The notes beneath the pieces are model-generated. The model saw only the letters and a list, made by a program, of their open reading frames with translations. It searched no databases and was not told where the DNA came from. The position numbers and the translations under genes are program-made. From positions 1-58,749 of IMG/VR virus record IMGVR_UViG_3300030737_000018: a stretch of 58,749 nt of DNA, one strand, 5' to 3'. Source of the stretch: a virus. Numbering within the stretch: position 1 is the first letter of the stretch; every line of letters begins with the position of its first letter. Shown in pieces: positions 16,582 to 24,032 of the stretch.

Positions 16582-17001
16582 TCACCGCTCGCCCTGGGTG
16601 AGGTCGCTCACGGCTGCGGCGGTTCTCTGGACTAACTTGGCTATTTCTAGTGCAACCCATTTATAACGATATTCGCCATCCGACCCATCAATACCCAGTA
16701 GGCGATATGCATCTTTGATGCACGCCAAATGGTGTTCTCGTGCTTCTCGCAGTAGTGATGTTGAAACATCACCACGCACCACCGGCTCAGCACTCCCTGC
16801 CTGCGGCTTGTCGAGGGTGGCGTTATGCGCATCGACAATGGCTTGCGCTTTCGCTTGCGGAAGGTCGGTGACATTAAGAACCACGCCACCACAACCAGTA
16901 CCCCAATCAGGCGGAATATCTGTGCCCGATGGTGACGGTGGAACGTCTGCGATAAACAGTCCGTCATTCAGCGAAACTAGATGCCACTTCTCACTACTCA
17001 T
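16582..17001 (-). CDS. Hypothetical protein, 139 residues
   Basis: Starts at ATG 17001 with an AGGAGA SD sequence. An in-frame ATG further upstream has no such signal and overlaps the previous gene more. The N-terminal part (SSEKWHLVSLNDGLFIADVP) looks beta-rich and the C-terminal part helical (REHHLACIKDAYRLLGID). Function unknown. Confidence 0.6.
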   Translation of the reverse strand: MSSEKWHLVSLNDGLFIADVPPSPSGTDIPPDWGTGCGGVVLNVTDLPQAKAQAIVDAHNATLDKPQAGSAEPVVRGDVSTSLLREAREHHLACIKDAYRLLGIDGSDGEYRYKWVALEIAKLVQRTAAAVSDLTQGER

Positions 17002-17389
17002 GCCGTTCTCCTGTGGCTGCGGCGAGCTGGTAAGTGTCGTAATCGCCATCAGCATCAGTCGTGATCGTCACATCGACGGATGGTAGGTTCTTAGCTCGGC
17101 GAACACGCACCACTTCGCCCGCGTCAATCTGCCCGTTGTTATGCAGATTGGACAACAGCTCATCCATCGAGCAGGCGCACTCCTCACCGTCATCATCCGG
17201 CACAGATATTCCGCCATCGAACGGCTCAACCGGCACGCACACCCAGTCGGCGCTGGCGAGTAAGTTCTTGATCATCAGCTTGTACTGATCAAGCCAGTAG
17301 CTAGTTTCCGCATGCGTGTGATGCCTCTCGTGCCTCAACGCCTCGGCATACAACTCCCTGATCTGCTCGAGCGGGTTGTTTGTGGTCAT
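16994..17389 (-). CDS. Hypothetical protein, 131 residues
   Basis: The N-terminal half is helical (EQIRELYAEALRHERHHTH); the C-terminal half is acidic and beta-like (VDVTITTDADGDYDTYQL). Two cysteines lie in an acidic ECAC patch. No function is recognised. It follows the methyltransferase-like gene with a four-base overlap. Confidence 0.55.
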   Translation of the reverse strand: MTTNNPLEQIRELYAEALRHERHHTHAETSYWLDQYKLMIKNLLASADWVCVPVEPFDGGISVPDDDGEECACSMDELLSNLHNNGQIDAGEVVRVRRAKNLPSVDVTITTDADGDYDTYQLAAATGERHE

Positions 17390-18018
17390 GGGGTTTTCCT
17401 CGAATTTCTAGCGATATCAATTAACTGATCTCTGAATAAGGCAGGAGTGGCGTTACGAATTCGCGTCTTGTCCTTGCCGCCGACCATCGACAACATGCCG
17501 ATCCGGCGCGCTTTTTCGTAGCCATGGCGCGCCAGCGCGACTGGGTGTAAACGCTGCTCGACTTTTCCCCAGCGCAATTCAGGGAGTGGGATCTGCGATT
17601 TCACATATAGCCAAGTTGGTTTTCCGGCTATATGTTCGTAATGTCCTTGATAAACGCAGCACGTCCAGGTTCCTTCGTATTCGTCAGCCCGTATCCAGCC
17701 TCCTTCCCGTGGCGGCTTGTTGATTTTGAAATGTGTCCAGGCTTGTGAATCGCACGGGTGTTCAATAACGCCACCAAAAGTACGTACTGCCTCAAGCGCA
17801 GCTTTGAAGCAACCGTCGTCGTCGCCTAATTTGAATTGATGAGGCTTTCGCGTAGAACCATGCCAGAACCTACCCCAACGCTGACATGGTGGATGAGCGA
17901 CTACCGGATGTGGACCAATGTACTGCCTGGCATCGCGTCTGATATCCCACGGATCAACGCCATTAATACCGAAATAAGTACCGTCTGTTTCAACGAATAG
18001 AGCAGCTACAGGGTTCAT
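17386..18018 (-). CDS. C5-methyltransferase-like protein (PPCQ motif)
   Basis: A 210-residue protein whose N-terminal ALFVETDGTYFGI segment and AHPPCQRWGRFW (41-52) resemble motif I and the catalytic PCQ loop (C45) of C5-cytosine methyltransferases. The full set of later motifs is not obvious and the protein is shorter than classical enzymes. It therefore belongs to a divergent phage family often annotated this way, and activity is not certain. The ATG at 18018 shares one base with the upstream TGA (TGATG) and has a GGAGGGG SD sequence. A role in protecting phage DNA is an inference. Confidence 0.5.
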   Translation of the reverse strand: MNPVAALFVETDGTYFGINGVDPWDIRRDARQYIGPHPVVAHPPCQRWGRFWHGSTRKPHQFKLGDDDGCFKAALEAVRTFGGVIEHPCDSQAWTHFKINKPPREGGWIRADEYEGTWTCCVYQGHYEHIAGKPTWLYVKSQIPLPELRWGKVEQRLHPVALARHGYEKARRIGMLSMVGGKDKTRIRNATPALFRDQLIDIARNSRKTP

Positions 18019-18266
18019 CACTTCATCCCCTCCACGGCGGCGAGGGCTTTGCGCCATTTATCAGGGCGGCATTGAACGGCTGCTGCTTTAGCATCAATGC
18101 TCCATGCTTCGGAATCCCAAAGCATAAGCACGTCGCGCATCTGTTCGGTCAGCTCAGCGAACGCAGCGCGGGCTTTGCGAAAGTCAGCCGTTATTCCGCC
18201 TAATCCTTCGATGTATGGAAGTACGCGATCCAGCACCGCCAGCGCCTCGGGGGTCTTAGTGGTCAT
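18018..18266 (-). CDS. Hypothetical helical protein, 82 residues
   Basis: Mostly helical, with ADFRKARAAFAELTEQMRDV in the middle and basic DKWRKALAAVEGMK at the end. Function unknown. It is joined to its neighbours by a one-base and an eleven-base overlap. Confidence 0.55.
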   Translation of the reverse strand: MTTKTPEALAVLDRVLPYIEGLGGITADFRKARAAFAELTEQMRDVLMLWDSEAWSIDAKAAAVQCRPDKWRKALAAVEGMK

Positions 18267-18591
18267 GGGTGCCTCCGGTGACTACGTCGATGGCTTGATC
18301 TAACGAGACAACGCCGACGTGAGGAACTTTGTCGATCAATTCGAACCAGCCTGTACCGTTGCGATGGTCACCGACGCATATATGGACGATGGCGTGCGGC
18401 GAAGTGTTACCGTTCTTGAATGGCTGAACATGATCGCGCAGCCAGCGATACCGATCAGCATCCTGCTGCGCACCTTCATTCACCACCATCACCTCAAACC
18501 CCACATGACCCTTGTGCGCCTCGTAAGCATCGCGGCTGCATTCGTGCCAGCCGGTGTCGATGCCGTTGGGTTCGCGGAATAGGTAGATCAT
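18256..18591 (-). CDS. Hypothetical protein, 111 residues
   Basis: The N-terminus MIYLFREPNGIDTGWHECSR suggests a small alpha/beta fold; a second segment, ADRYRWLRDHVQPF, is a pattern (ADRYRWLR) common in many phage early proteins of unknown function. The ATG overlaps the TGA upstream (ATGA). Confidence 0.6.
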   Translation of the reverse strand: MIYLFREPNGIDTGWHECSRDAYEAHKGHVGFEVMVVNEGAQQDADRYRWLRDHVQPFKNGNTSPHAIVHICVGDHRNGTGWFELIDKVPHVGVVSLDQAIDVVTGGTHDH

Positions 18592-18758
18592 AGGGCTACG
18601 CCCTCACGGGCCAACCGCTCCAGCATCGGCTGATGGACGTCCAAACGCATCTCGGTTTGATGATAAGTGACTTCACTCATCGGCTCCAGACTGAGCGTGG
18701 ATCGGTAGAGCAGGGTGTCGATCACCTGTTCCTGGTACGTGGGTTCGCGTTGGTTCAT
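18588..18758 (-). CDS. Hypothetical 56-residue protein
   Basis: A small ORF starting MNQREPTYQEQVIDTLLYRS and ending LERLAREGVAL. It is tied to both neighbours by ATGA overlaps, which is the main support. It is probably helical; function unknown. Confidence 0.55.
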   Translation of the reverse strand: MNQREPTYQEQVIDTLLYRSTLSLEPMSEVTYHQTEMRLDVHQPMLERLAREGVAL

Positions 18759-18919
18759 GGCTCAATCCTCGGGTGCAGGTCGCACTCCATCCAGTCCTCG
18801 TCTTCGAGGCTGTCGATCGGGAGCGCGGTGGGGAAGATGGCCTGATACAGCGGCGGCTTGAACTCGGCGCGCTGACGCCGCAGCTCTTCCACGAACGGTG
18901 AAGTCAACAAGTCACACAT
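18755..18919 (-). CDS. Hypothetical 54-residue protein, acidic
   Basis: A small ORF with a GGGAG SD sequence seven bases before ATG 18919 and an ATGA overlap with the next gene. The N-terminus is basic (VEELRRQRAEFKPP) and the C-terminus acidic (DSLEDEDWMECDLHP). It is the first gene after a 141-bp gap with a long hairpin, so it may begin a separately controlled gene group. Confidence 0.55.
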   Translation of the reverse strand: MCDLLTSPFVEELRRQRAEFKPPLYQAIFPTALPIDSLEDEDWMECDLHPRIEP

Positions 18920-18942
18920 GTCATGCTCCCGCCTCAGTAAGT

Positions 18943-19013
18943 GTGGGCTGCGGGGCGGGAGTCGATCACCAAGCTGAGGGCGGGACTGGATGACCAGGTT
19001 CCCCGCAGCCCAC
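18943..19013 (-). promoter_or_regulatory. Long inverted repeat in an intergenic gap
   Basis: A perfect 13-bp GC-rich inverted repeat: arm one at 18943-18955 (GTGGGCTGCGGGG), arm two at 19001-19013, with a 45-base loop. It lies in the only sizeable gap (18920-19060) of this gene cluster. No T-run follows on the minus strand, so it is not a plain intrinsic terminator. It may fold in the mRNA as a regulatory or stabilising structure. Confidence 0.5.
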
Positions 19014-19060
19014 GCTCTTGACCGTACACACCTGCCCCGTGCGGTGCAACTATGTTTCGA

Positions 19061-19255
19061 TTACGCTTCCCACGCTTGAGCATGAACCCAGTAGCTCGGC
19101 CTTTCCGCCAGAGCAGCCCCTAGCACGTTGTCCCCTTCAACCACGGCGTTATACGCGTCGATGGCTTGGCTCAAGTCGGTTTTGGCGTCAACGTATCTAT
19201 CGCGCGCGTTGCTAAGGCGGCGTGCTGCGACTTCGTACGGATTATTCTTGCTCAT
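19061..19255 (-). CDS. Hypothetical 64-residue helical protein
   Basis: Begins MSKNNPYEVAARRLSNARDR and continues YVDAKTDLSQAIDAYNAV, a single long helical stretch. It overlaps the upstream gene by 14 bases. Function unknown; possibly a small coiled-coil protein. Confidence 0.55.
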   Translation of the reverse strand: MSKNNPYEVAARRLSNARDRYVDAKTDLSQAIDAYNAVVEGDNVLGAALAERPSYWVHAQAWEA

Positions 19256-19580
19256 CGTTCTGCTCCAACGGCAACTCACCCTGCACCGCTCGCTCGCCGC
19301 GGTGCCAGCACCGCACCAGCCCTTCGTCGACCAGGTAGCGCGTCTCCACACGGATGCCCCGCGACTTGCCCAGCGCCGAGAGGTAGCTGCGCTTCTGCGC
19401 CGCCTTGGCGGCGTCCTTGACCGGTACGTCAAAATACTCGCCGCTCTCGATCTGGGCCAAGGGATAGATGCTGCCCCGCGCCCCGCGCGCCTTAGCCACC
19501 CGTGGCGGCACCGGGCCTTTGCCGACGACGAACTCCGGGCCGCCGGGAACACCGCGGACTTTCTTCACTGCCTTGCTCAT
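19242..19580 (-). CDS. Conserved phage protein of unknown function
   Basis: A 112-residue basic protein with YPLAQIESGEYFDVPV in the middle, then a helix AAKAAQKRSYLSALGKSRGI and a strand VETRYLVDEGLVRCWHR. This order matches a frequent small phage family (YPFxxxxVGDSFFVP, helix, FxTRxxxxGxRVWR) with no proven role. It overlaps both neighbours. Confidence 0.65.
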   Translation of the reverse strand: MSKAVKKVRGVPGGPEFVVGKGPVPPRVAKARGARGSIYPLAQIESGEYFDVPVKDAAKAAQKRSYLSALGKSRGIRVETRYLVDEGLVRCWHRGERAVQGELPLEQNDEQE

Positions 19581-19933
19581 GGATCGACTCCGCTTGTCTT
19601 CTCCTCAGAGTCTACACCTTCCGCTATCCTACGTGCAACATACTCCCTCGCATCCATCAGGGTGCAGCTATGCCGAGCCGCGTAGGCGATCGTCGCTTCC
19701 AGCGGCAGGTTCTCGGCGATCAGGCGATCGGTGCTGATGTGTTTCACGCAGAAGTCCATGGCGTTGCGCACGGCGAACGCTTGCTGCTGCAGCTGCTTGA
19801 GCTTGACGATGGCCTCGTCTTCGGCGGTCGGGGCGTCTGGGCCCGTGATGGGGACGACTTTCCGTGCTGCACGCGCTTCGGCCTGTTCATGAAGCTCAGG
19901 AGTGTAGTGGCCTGTCTTGGGGCAGCGGGTCAT
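19577..19933 (-). CDS. Hypothetical protein, 118 residues
   Basis: The start is ATG 19933, overlapping the upstream TGA (ATGA); a longer frame upstream only mirrors the neighbour gene. The first part is basic with CPKTGHYTPELHEQAEARAA, and the middle is helical (IVKLKQLQQQAFAVRNAMDF). Function unknown. Confidence 0.6.
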   Translation of the reverse strand: MTRCPKTGHYTPELHEQAEARAARKVVPITGPDAPTAEDEAIVKLKQLQQQAFAVRNAMDFCVKHISTDRLIAENLPLEATIAYAARHSCTLMDAREYVARRIAEGVDSEEKTSGVDP

Positions 19934-20124
19934 GGCGTTGTTTCCACAGTGACGCCCAACAACTCGGGCGCGTAGGTTTTGATCATGCGCAGTGCCAGCT
20001 CTGGCTGCCCCACGATGCGATGCTCCAGTTCCCAGCAACCATCACACATCTTCGTGCCCAGCATTGGCGTAAGTATGCTGCACCACTTGCACGGCACTCT
20101 CGGACTGTCGTCAATCCCGCTCAT
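19930..20124 (-). CDS. Zinc-ribbon protein
   Basis: A 64-residue protein with two CxxC pairs, CKWC (about 12-15) and CDGC (about 27-30), spaced for one zinc ion. The remaining part is helical (VGQPELALRMIKTYAPELLG). The start at ATG 20124 overlaps the previous stop and follows a GGAG-rich stretch. It may bind nucleic acid or a host protein. Confidence 0.6.
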   Translation of the reverse strand: MSGIDDSPRVPCKWCSILTPMLGTKMCDGCWELEHRIVGQPELALRMIKTYAPELLGVTVETTP

Positions 20125-20426
20125 TCCCCCAACTCCCCGCACTCAAACGCATCGCGCAGGGCATCCTGTCGCGAGTCGAAATACCCCGCACCGTCTTTGG
20201 CCGACGCCCACTGGTAACCTTTGGGGCAGCGGGTGATGCGCACGACATACTCGCGTGCCCGCGCTTCCAGGTCGAACAGGGTCAGGGGTGTGGGTGAGGT
20301 TTCGGCGATGACCAGGCCGCGGTGTTTGCGGCGCTGGGCGGCGTACCAGCGGTCGATGGCTTCGAGGCTGGCGAAGTTGTGCGGTGCCGTGTGGCCGCGG
20401 CTGTCGGCGATGGTGGCGTGGATCAT
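20121..20426 (-). CDS. Hypothetical protein, 101 residues
   Basis: Contains HNFASLEAIDRWYAAQRRKH near the N-terminus and RITRCPKGYQWASAKDGAG near the end. The SLEAIDRWYAAQRR helix suggests a small DNA- or protein-binding fold, but no family is clear. Four-base overlaps at both ends. Confidence 0.55.
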   Translation of the reverse strand: MIHATIADSRGHTAPHNFASLEAIDRWYAAQRRKHRGLVIAETSPTPLTLFDLEARAREYVVRITRCPKGYQWASAKDGAGYFDSRQDALRDAFECGELGE

Positions 20427-20668
20427 GGCAATAGGGCTCTAGGTTCGTCGAAGGGTTGGCCGGTGTAGTCCGGCCGGGTAAGCATCGCCCATGTGTCCGG
20501 GTCGAGACTTATGCGTACTGTTAGAACAAAGAAGGGATCGATGTTGAGGCGCCGGCAAGCGTTGATCTGGTCGGCGTAGCCTGCCACGAAAGCGACGAAC
20601 CGCTCACCCGTATCGGTATGGCCGGAAGCGATGAAGCCTGCAAGATCGTGGACGACCTTGTCTTTCAT
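20423..20668 (-). CDS. Hypothetical protein, 81 residues
   Basis: A mixed helical/beta protein (MKDKVVHDLAGFIASGHTDT, later PFFVLTVRISLDPDTWAML). Function unknown. It is joined to neighbours by ATGA overlaps. Confidence 0.55.
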   Translation of the reverse strand: MKDKVVHDLAGFIASGHTDTGERFVAFVAGYADQINACRRLNIDPFFVLTVRISLDPDTWAMLTRPDYTGQPFDEPRALLP

Positions 20669-21009
20669 GACTCAGGCTCCGTGCAATGGATCTTCACAAT
20701 GACATGGCCCGGCTGCAGTTGGCGCGGGGGTTCGTTGCCAATATAGGCGGTGTGGCTTACAGGGGCGTCACGACCCAGCGCTTGCAGCACGCCGCTGGGT
20801 AGCGCCATGAACAGGTCGAGTTTGCGAGGTTCGATTTTGTACTTATGTCCCTGGAAATCGAAACAATACTCATCTTTAGTCACTTCGCACCACACGTTGT
20901 GGTCGGATGTTTTTCCGTCGAGGTCTATAGCAATAACCCGGGGGCACTCCAACACTCGCCTCCCCGCCATGTGCGCCTGGATGATGTCGATCTGTTGTTG
21001 CTGGTTCAT
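20665..21009 (-). CDS. Hypothetical protein, 114 residues
   Basis: Starts MNQQQQIDIIQAHMAGRRVL, then an all-beta-looking stretch (WCEVTKDEYCFDFQGHKYKI) that fits a small barrel. Function unknown. The ATG shares a base with the TAA upstream (TAATG). Confidence 0.55.
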   Translation of the reverse strand: MNQQQQIDIIQAHMAGRRVLECPRVIAIDLDGKTSDHNVWCEVTKDEYCFDFQGHKYKIEPRKLDLFMALPSGVLQALGRDAPVSHTAYIGNEPPRQLQPGHVIVKIHCTEPES

Positions 21010-21209
21010 TACCAGTTACCCCCTGCCGTGTCTGCTTCGCCAAATGTGCATGGGCCACAAAGCCCCGTGACTGGCACGACGGGCGTTTGCCCACACACTT
21101 CGCACTCGTGGTTCCAGTCCGGCTCCGTGCTGTTCGGATCAAGCGCCAGCGGTTCTTTGCTGCTCGGGTCCATGTGGCCTTCGCGTTGCTTCTGGCGTTT
21201 CTTACTCAT
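21009..21209 (-). CDS. Zinc-ribbon-like small protein
   Basis: A 66-residue protein: basic start MSKKRQKQREG, then CEVCGQ (about 40-45) and CGPCTFGE (about 54-61), forming one CxxC/CxxC zinc site. The start is ATG 21209 with AGGAAA upstream. A longer frame upstream is only the shadow of the neighbouring gene. Confidence 0.6.
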   Translation of the reverse strand: MSKKRQKQREGHMDPSSKEPLALDPNSTEPDWNHECEVCGQTPVVPVTGLCGPCTFGEADTAGGNW

Positions 21210-21420
21210 GGTCTTTCCTATACTCGGCTTGGGCTTCGGCCAGCAACTGAGCATACTCGCGGAAGAAAGCGGACTGCGCACATTCGAAGGTAGCATCGAC
21301 GTCTTCCCAGTTGATCTCCCCACCACGCGCTTCGCCGCGTGCGTAGTCGCCCAGCAAATTCAATACGCAGTCCAGCGCGGCTTGCTTCTGGCGTTCTGTC
21401 ATGGCTTCAATGGTTAGCAT
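21202..21420 (-). CDS. Hypothetical helical protein, 72 residues
   Basis: A helical, acidic protein (ERQKQAALDCVLNLLGDYAR, then FECAQSAFFREYAQLLAEAQ). The ATG at 21420 has a strong GGAGGT SD sequence. It overlaps the next gene by eight bases. Function unknown. Confidence 0.6.
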   Translation of the reverse strand: MLTIEAMTERQKQAALDCVLNLLGDYARGEARGGEINWEDVDATFECAQSAFFREYAQLLAEAQAEYRKDHE

Positions 21421-21566
21421 ACTTTTACCTCCGCATCCGGTTCACTGTCTCGTGTATTAACTTCGCTCGGCGGCTCATGGTGAAACCCCGCCATCGCGTA
21501 GCGATAGGCCCACTCCGCGCGGCGTTGGTCGTTGCTCGGGGCTTCGGTGGTGTGGGTGACGATCAT
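21414..21566 (-). CDS. Hypothetical 50-residue protein
   Basis: Starts at ATG 21566 (GGAGGAGG before it) and overlaps the TGA of the small membrane protein gene upstream. The protein, MIVTHTTEAPSNDQ onward, is hydrophilic, with a RRAEWAYRYAMAGFHHEP segment common in phage early proteins. Function unknown. Confidence 0.55.
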   Translation of the reverse strand: MIVTHTTEAPSNDQRRAEWAYRYAMAGFHHEPPSEVNTRDSEPDAEVKVC

Positions 21567-21721
21567 GGATTTACCTCCTCCAGCCATCCCACGATGACGA
21601 CGGCAAAGCCCAGGCCGATCGCCAGGCACGCCGCACCGGTCACCAGCCAGTAGCCCAGCTTGTACCCGAGCTGGTATAGCACGGTGCGGTGCCGGGTATA
21701 GAGTATCTGCAGTACGTTCAT
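21563..21721 (-). CDS. Small membrane protein
   Basis: A 52-residue protein with a basic N-terminus (YTRHRT), then one long hydrophobic span (about residues 25-46, LVTGAACLAIGLGFAVVIVG) and a short acidic tail. It should be a single-pass inner-membrane protein. It overlaps both neighbours by four bases. The role is unknown; early phage membrane peptides often act on the host envelope. Confidence 0.6.
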   Translation of the reverse strand: MNVLQILYTRHRTVLYQLGYKLGYWLVTGAACLAIGLGFAVVIVGWLEEVNP

Positions 21722-21897
21722 GCGGCTTTCTCCATCCGGTCTTCATGGAAGGCTTCGAGCGCTTGCCGGGCCTCCCGCTCGGTGGCGAACGGCTCCTGTC
21801 GGATAGGCCGGGCACAGAAACAGGGTACGTAGACCCACGATCCGTCGCCCACTCCCGCGCTTTGACGGACGATCTTATAGCGGCAGTCCAGGGTCAT
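21718..21897 (-). CDS. Hypothetical 59-residue protein
   Basis: Starts at ATG 21897 within a TGATG overlap. The segment YKIVRQSAGVGDGSWVYVPC is beta-like, and TEREARQALEAFHED is a closing helix. This strand-strand-helix order could be a small binding domain; no family is certain. Confidence 0.55.
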   Translation of the reverse strand: MTLDCRYKIVRQSAGVGDGSWVYVPCFCARPIRQEPFATEREARQALEAFHEDRMEKAA

Positions 21898-22046
21898 CAC
21901 GGCTTGCTCCCGCTGTTCGCGAACATTTTTGCGCCTTCGCGCATCATGGCCGGTATCGGGGCTTCGAAATTCACGGACGTTTCGGTGCAAAGGGACGCTT
22001 CAAACCCGGCGAGCACAGCCAGTGCTTCTGCTTCATGGTTGTTCAT
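21897..22046 (-). CDS. Hypothetical 49-residue protein
   Basis: A small acidic ORF (MNNHEAEALAVLAGFEASLC onward) with a GGGGAAG SD sequence before ATG 22046 and a TGATG overlap at its end. Function unknown. The tight packing supports it as real. Confidence 0.55.
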   Translation of the reverse strand: MNNHEAEALAVLAGFEASLCTETSVNFEAPIPAMMREGAKMFANSGSKP

Positions 22047-22408
22047 GGCGACTTCCCCTGCTTCGCCGCGCGCAAGATGTAGTCAGCTGCCTGCCCTACT
22101 GCGCGCGCCTCAACATCAAGCCATCCCTCGCGTGCGTTCGGGCGGCGCTCGCCGCCGTGAGTTTTCTTCAGCTCCGACGGGCTGCAGGTACGCGCCGCGA
22201 TATCGTCGTCATAGACCAGCCCGCAACCGCCGTAGGCCCACTGGCTCCAATCGTCCGCGCCGTTCAGCATGTTTTCTTTCGTGGGCTCCAACCCGTTCTC
22301 TTCCAAGCACTGCAGCAAGTCCGCTGCGTAGGCTTTGACTCCACGTGTCCATGCGCTGCGGGTCGGCATATCGGCGATCAACGTCGTGTAGTCCATATCG
22401 TTGCTCAT
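22043..22408 (-). CDS. Conserved phage/bacterial protein
   Basis: A 121-residue protein with YTTLIADMPTRSAWTRGV, NGADDWSQWAYGGCGLVYD and a later GWLDVEARAVGQAADYIL. This is a known but uncharacterised family shared by phages and bacteria, marked by the NGADxWSQ..YGGC block. The start is ATG 22408, overlapping the upstream TGA. No reaction is assigned. Confidence 0.65.
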   Translation of the reverse strand: MSNDMDYTTLIADMPTRSAWTRGVKAYAADLLQCLEENGLEPTKENMLNGADDWSQWAYGGCGLVYDDDIAARTCSPSELKKTHGGERRPNAREGWLDVEARAVGQAADYILRAAKQGKSP

Positions 22409-22617
22409 AGCACGGTCTCCACGGGCGCGTACTGCGTGAACCAACGCTGGCCGACGACTACCCCACGGCGGACGGTTCTACCGTCTTTACGATCGCAGTA
22501 CATCGGCGATATCCTGCCGCCCCCGCAACGGTCGCGCAACTCGCGCTGCGTACGTGCCCACTCTTTGTTGCCGTACTGGTCGATCCACAGATACGTGGTT
22601 TTCGCTTTCTTGCCCAT
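22405..22617 (-). CDS. Hypothetical 70-residue protein
   Basis: The start at ATG 22617 has a GGAGAG SD sequence; a longer frame upstream would run through a terminator-like hairpin and is rejected. The protein begins MGKKAKTTYLWIDQYGNKEW and is basic (TQRELRDRCGGGR). It appears to be the first gene after the hairpin and the promoter candidate. Function unknown. Confidence 0.6.
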   Translation of the reverse strand: MGKKAKTTYLWIDQYGNKEWARTQRELRDRCGGGRISPMYCDRKDGRTVRRGVVVGQRWFTQYAPVETVL

Positions 22618-22647
22618 CTCGCTCTCCGGTTGGTGTTTTGGCACCCC

Positions 22648-22677
22648 AAAGGCGCGGCACCTTGTGAGTGCCGCGCC
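22648..22677 (-). terminator. Hairpin, possible intrinsic terminator
   Basis: A perfect 10-bp GC-rich inverted repeat (22651-22660 and 22668-22677) with a seven-base loop. On the minus strand it is followed by TTT and then G residues, so the T-run is short. It lies between the 22824-23453 gene and the next gene, and may reduce read-through or act as attenuator. Confidence 0.5.
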
Positions 22678-22780
22678 GCATACCGCATCCAGGTTCGATT
22701 CATTCACTAAGGCTATAAAGGCTTGGTTAGTCCATAGTGCATCACCTCGCTGAGGTAGCTTGGCCTTTCGGTGAGGTTCT

Positions 22781-22809
22781 AAGGTATCAGCCTTTCCCGT
22801 GTCAGTCAA
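22781..22809 (-). promoter_or_regulatory. Candidate sigma70 promoter within an inverted repeat
   Basis: On the minus strand TTGACT (22804-22809) is followed after 17 bases by TACCTT (22781-22786). The -35 matches five of six consensus bases; the -10 only three. An 8-bp inverted repeat (22780-22787 and 22819-22826) brackets it and could be an operator. It would drive the gene block beginning at 22617. Confidence 0.35.
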
Positions 22810-22823
22810 GTGGTTTCTATACC

Positions 22824-23453
22824 TTAATCTTTCGCCGGCTCCGGGAAGTCAAACGGCCAGGTGGGGTCGGTGTTGGCCTGGGCCTGTTCGTACGCTGCAG
22901 TCTCCCGAGCGATTCTCGCGTTGTAGGCGTCTACAAGGGCTTGCTGCCTCGCGGTTCTGGCTTGCTCGCGCTGCGCTTTGACTTCGCGGTTGTGGCGGGC
23001 GAAAAAGGCGCGGTCCGTCTCGCGTCTCTGCTGTTTAAGGCGGTGCTCCCGGTTGACGCACGCACGCTCTACCAGCCATACGATCGCCGTGCGTAGGGTG
23101 CTGCCTTGTGTCGGCGTATAGGTCACCGTCCATCCTTCGCCCCACGGCTGGATCGCCAGCGCCTTTTGCACGTTCGCTTCCATCAGGTCCGCGTCGGATC
23201 GGCCAGGCAGAGCATTAAAGCGGGTGAAGGCCGCTCGCAGCTCAGTCACTTCGCGGCAGCGCTTGCGGCAATAGCGGTTGTACTCCAGCGCCGTTTTGAA
23301 GTCTTCGGCGCGGGCCGCGTTGCGCTGCATAGCGAGGATGGCCAGCAGCTCCAATAGGTAAGGGGTGTCGGGCCGGGCAGCGCCAAGCAAGCGGCGGGCA
23401 AGGGGCAGGATTCTAAGTCGGGCTTGCGGAGAATGAGTCAGGGTGCGTTGCAT
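22824..23453 (-). CDS. Hypothetical protein, 209 residues, coiled coil
   Basis: A basic, Ala/Arg/Gln-rich helical protein. The C-terminal half (about 140-195) is a long charged helix (HNREVKAQREQARTARQQAL) likely to form a coiled coil. It stands apart: it starts beside a gene-free repeat region and is followed by a promoter candidate and a hairpin. It may be the first gene made from this block. Function unknown. Confidence 0.6.
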   Translation of the reverse strand: MQRTLTHSPQARLRILPLARRLLGAARPDTPYLLELLAILAMQRNAARAEDFKTALEYNRYCRKRCREVTELRAAFTRFNALPGRSDADLMEANVQKALAIQPWGEGWTVTYTPTQGSTLRTAIVWLVERACVNREHRLKQQRRETDRAFFARHNREVKAQREQARTARQQALVDAYNARIARETAAYEQAQANTDPTWPFDFPEPAKD

Positions 23454-23483
23454 GGGGCAGCCTCGCGTGTTGTAGGTGGGTCG

Positions 23484-23515
23484 ATTATAGGCGAAATGAG
23501 GGGCGAAGGTGTAGC
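23484..23515 (-). promoter_or_regulatory. Candidate promoter with perfect -10 box
   Basis: The minus strand has TATAAT at 23484-23489, 31 bases before ATG 23453. The -35 region has no TTGACA; instead a copy of the GCTACRCTTY repeat (23505-23515) sits about where an activator or the -35 would be. This suggests promoter activity that depends on a bound protein. Confidence 0.4.
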
Positions 23516-23697
23516 CCGTGCGTCTGTAACGCGTGTAATTTTGTTACGGCAAAGTGTAGCATTACTATATTTGTAGTACCACAGCGGTAAAGTAACTACG
23601 TTGCAGGTGTTATTTATTTAGGGCTAAAGCGTAGCTCATACGCTTGTTGCGCGAGTTGTCGATTTTGAGGCTGAAGCGTAGCTTTGCAAAATGTAGC
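23505..23697. repeat. Five short direct repeats, consensus AAAGYGTAGC
   Basis: Near-identical 11-mers occur at 23505-23515, 23550-23560, 23625-23635, 23672-23682 and 23687-23697, all in the same direction and all ending in GTAGC. They lie in the AT-richer, gene-free stretch 23454-23918, the largest in this arm. They could be iterons of an origin or binding sites for a regulator. I see no coding potential in the stretch. Confidence 0.55.
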
Positions 23698-24032
23698 GTA
23701 TGCAACCAGTTTTGGGATTAATGACACAGGGGTAAATGTAACGCATAACATGAGTCGTGGCGCGGGTTGCGGCGGTTTGGTCCGGCGTTGTAACAGAGTT
23801 GTTGCGTTCTAGGAGACTAGCTTAATTCTACTGGGGAAAAGCTGCCTCAACTCGGCGGAGGGGGTACTAGGAGTTTTTTGTATGTCTATTTGGAGCATTA
23901 CATTACTAATCAACTAACTCAATCACTCTCCATCCCTTGCAAACACTGGCGTAACCTGTAGCCCACGATTTGTGGCGTTATGGTCCTATCTACTACACGC
24001 TTTTTGTATGTTACATAACGACACCCACGAAA

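Noticed and set aside
22618-22809. N-terminal extension of the 22405-22617 gene
   Set aside because: It would cross a hairpin and a promoter candidate, and an internal ATG has a good SD sequence.
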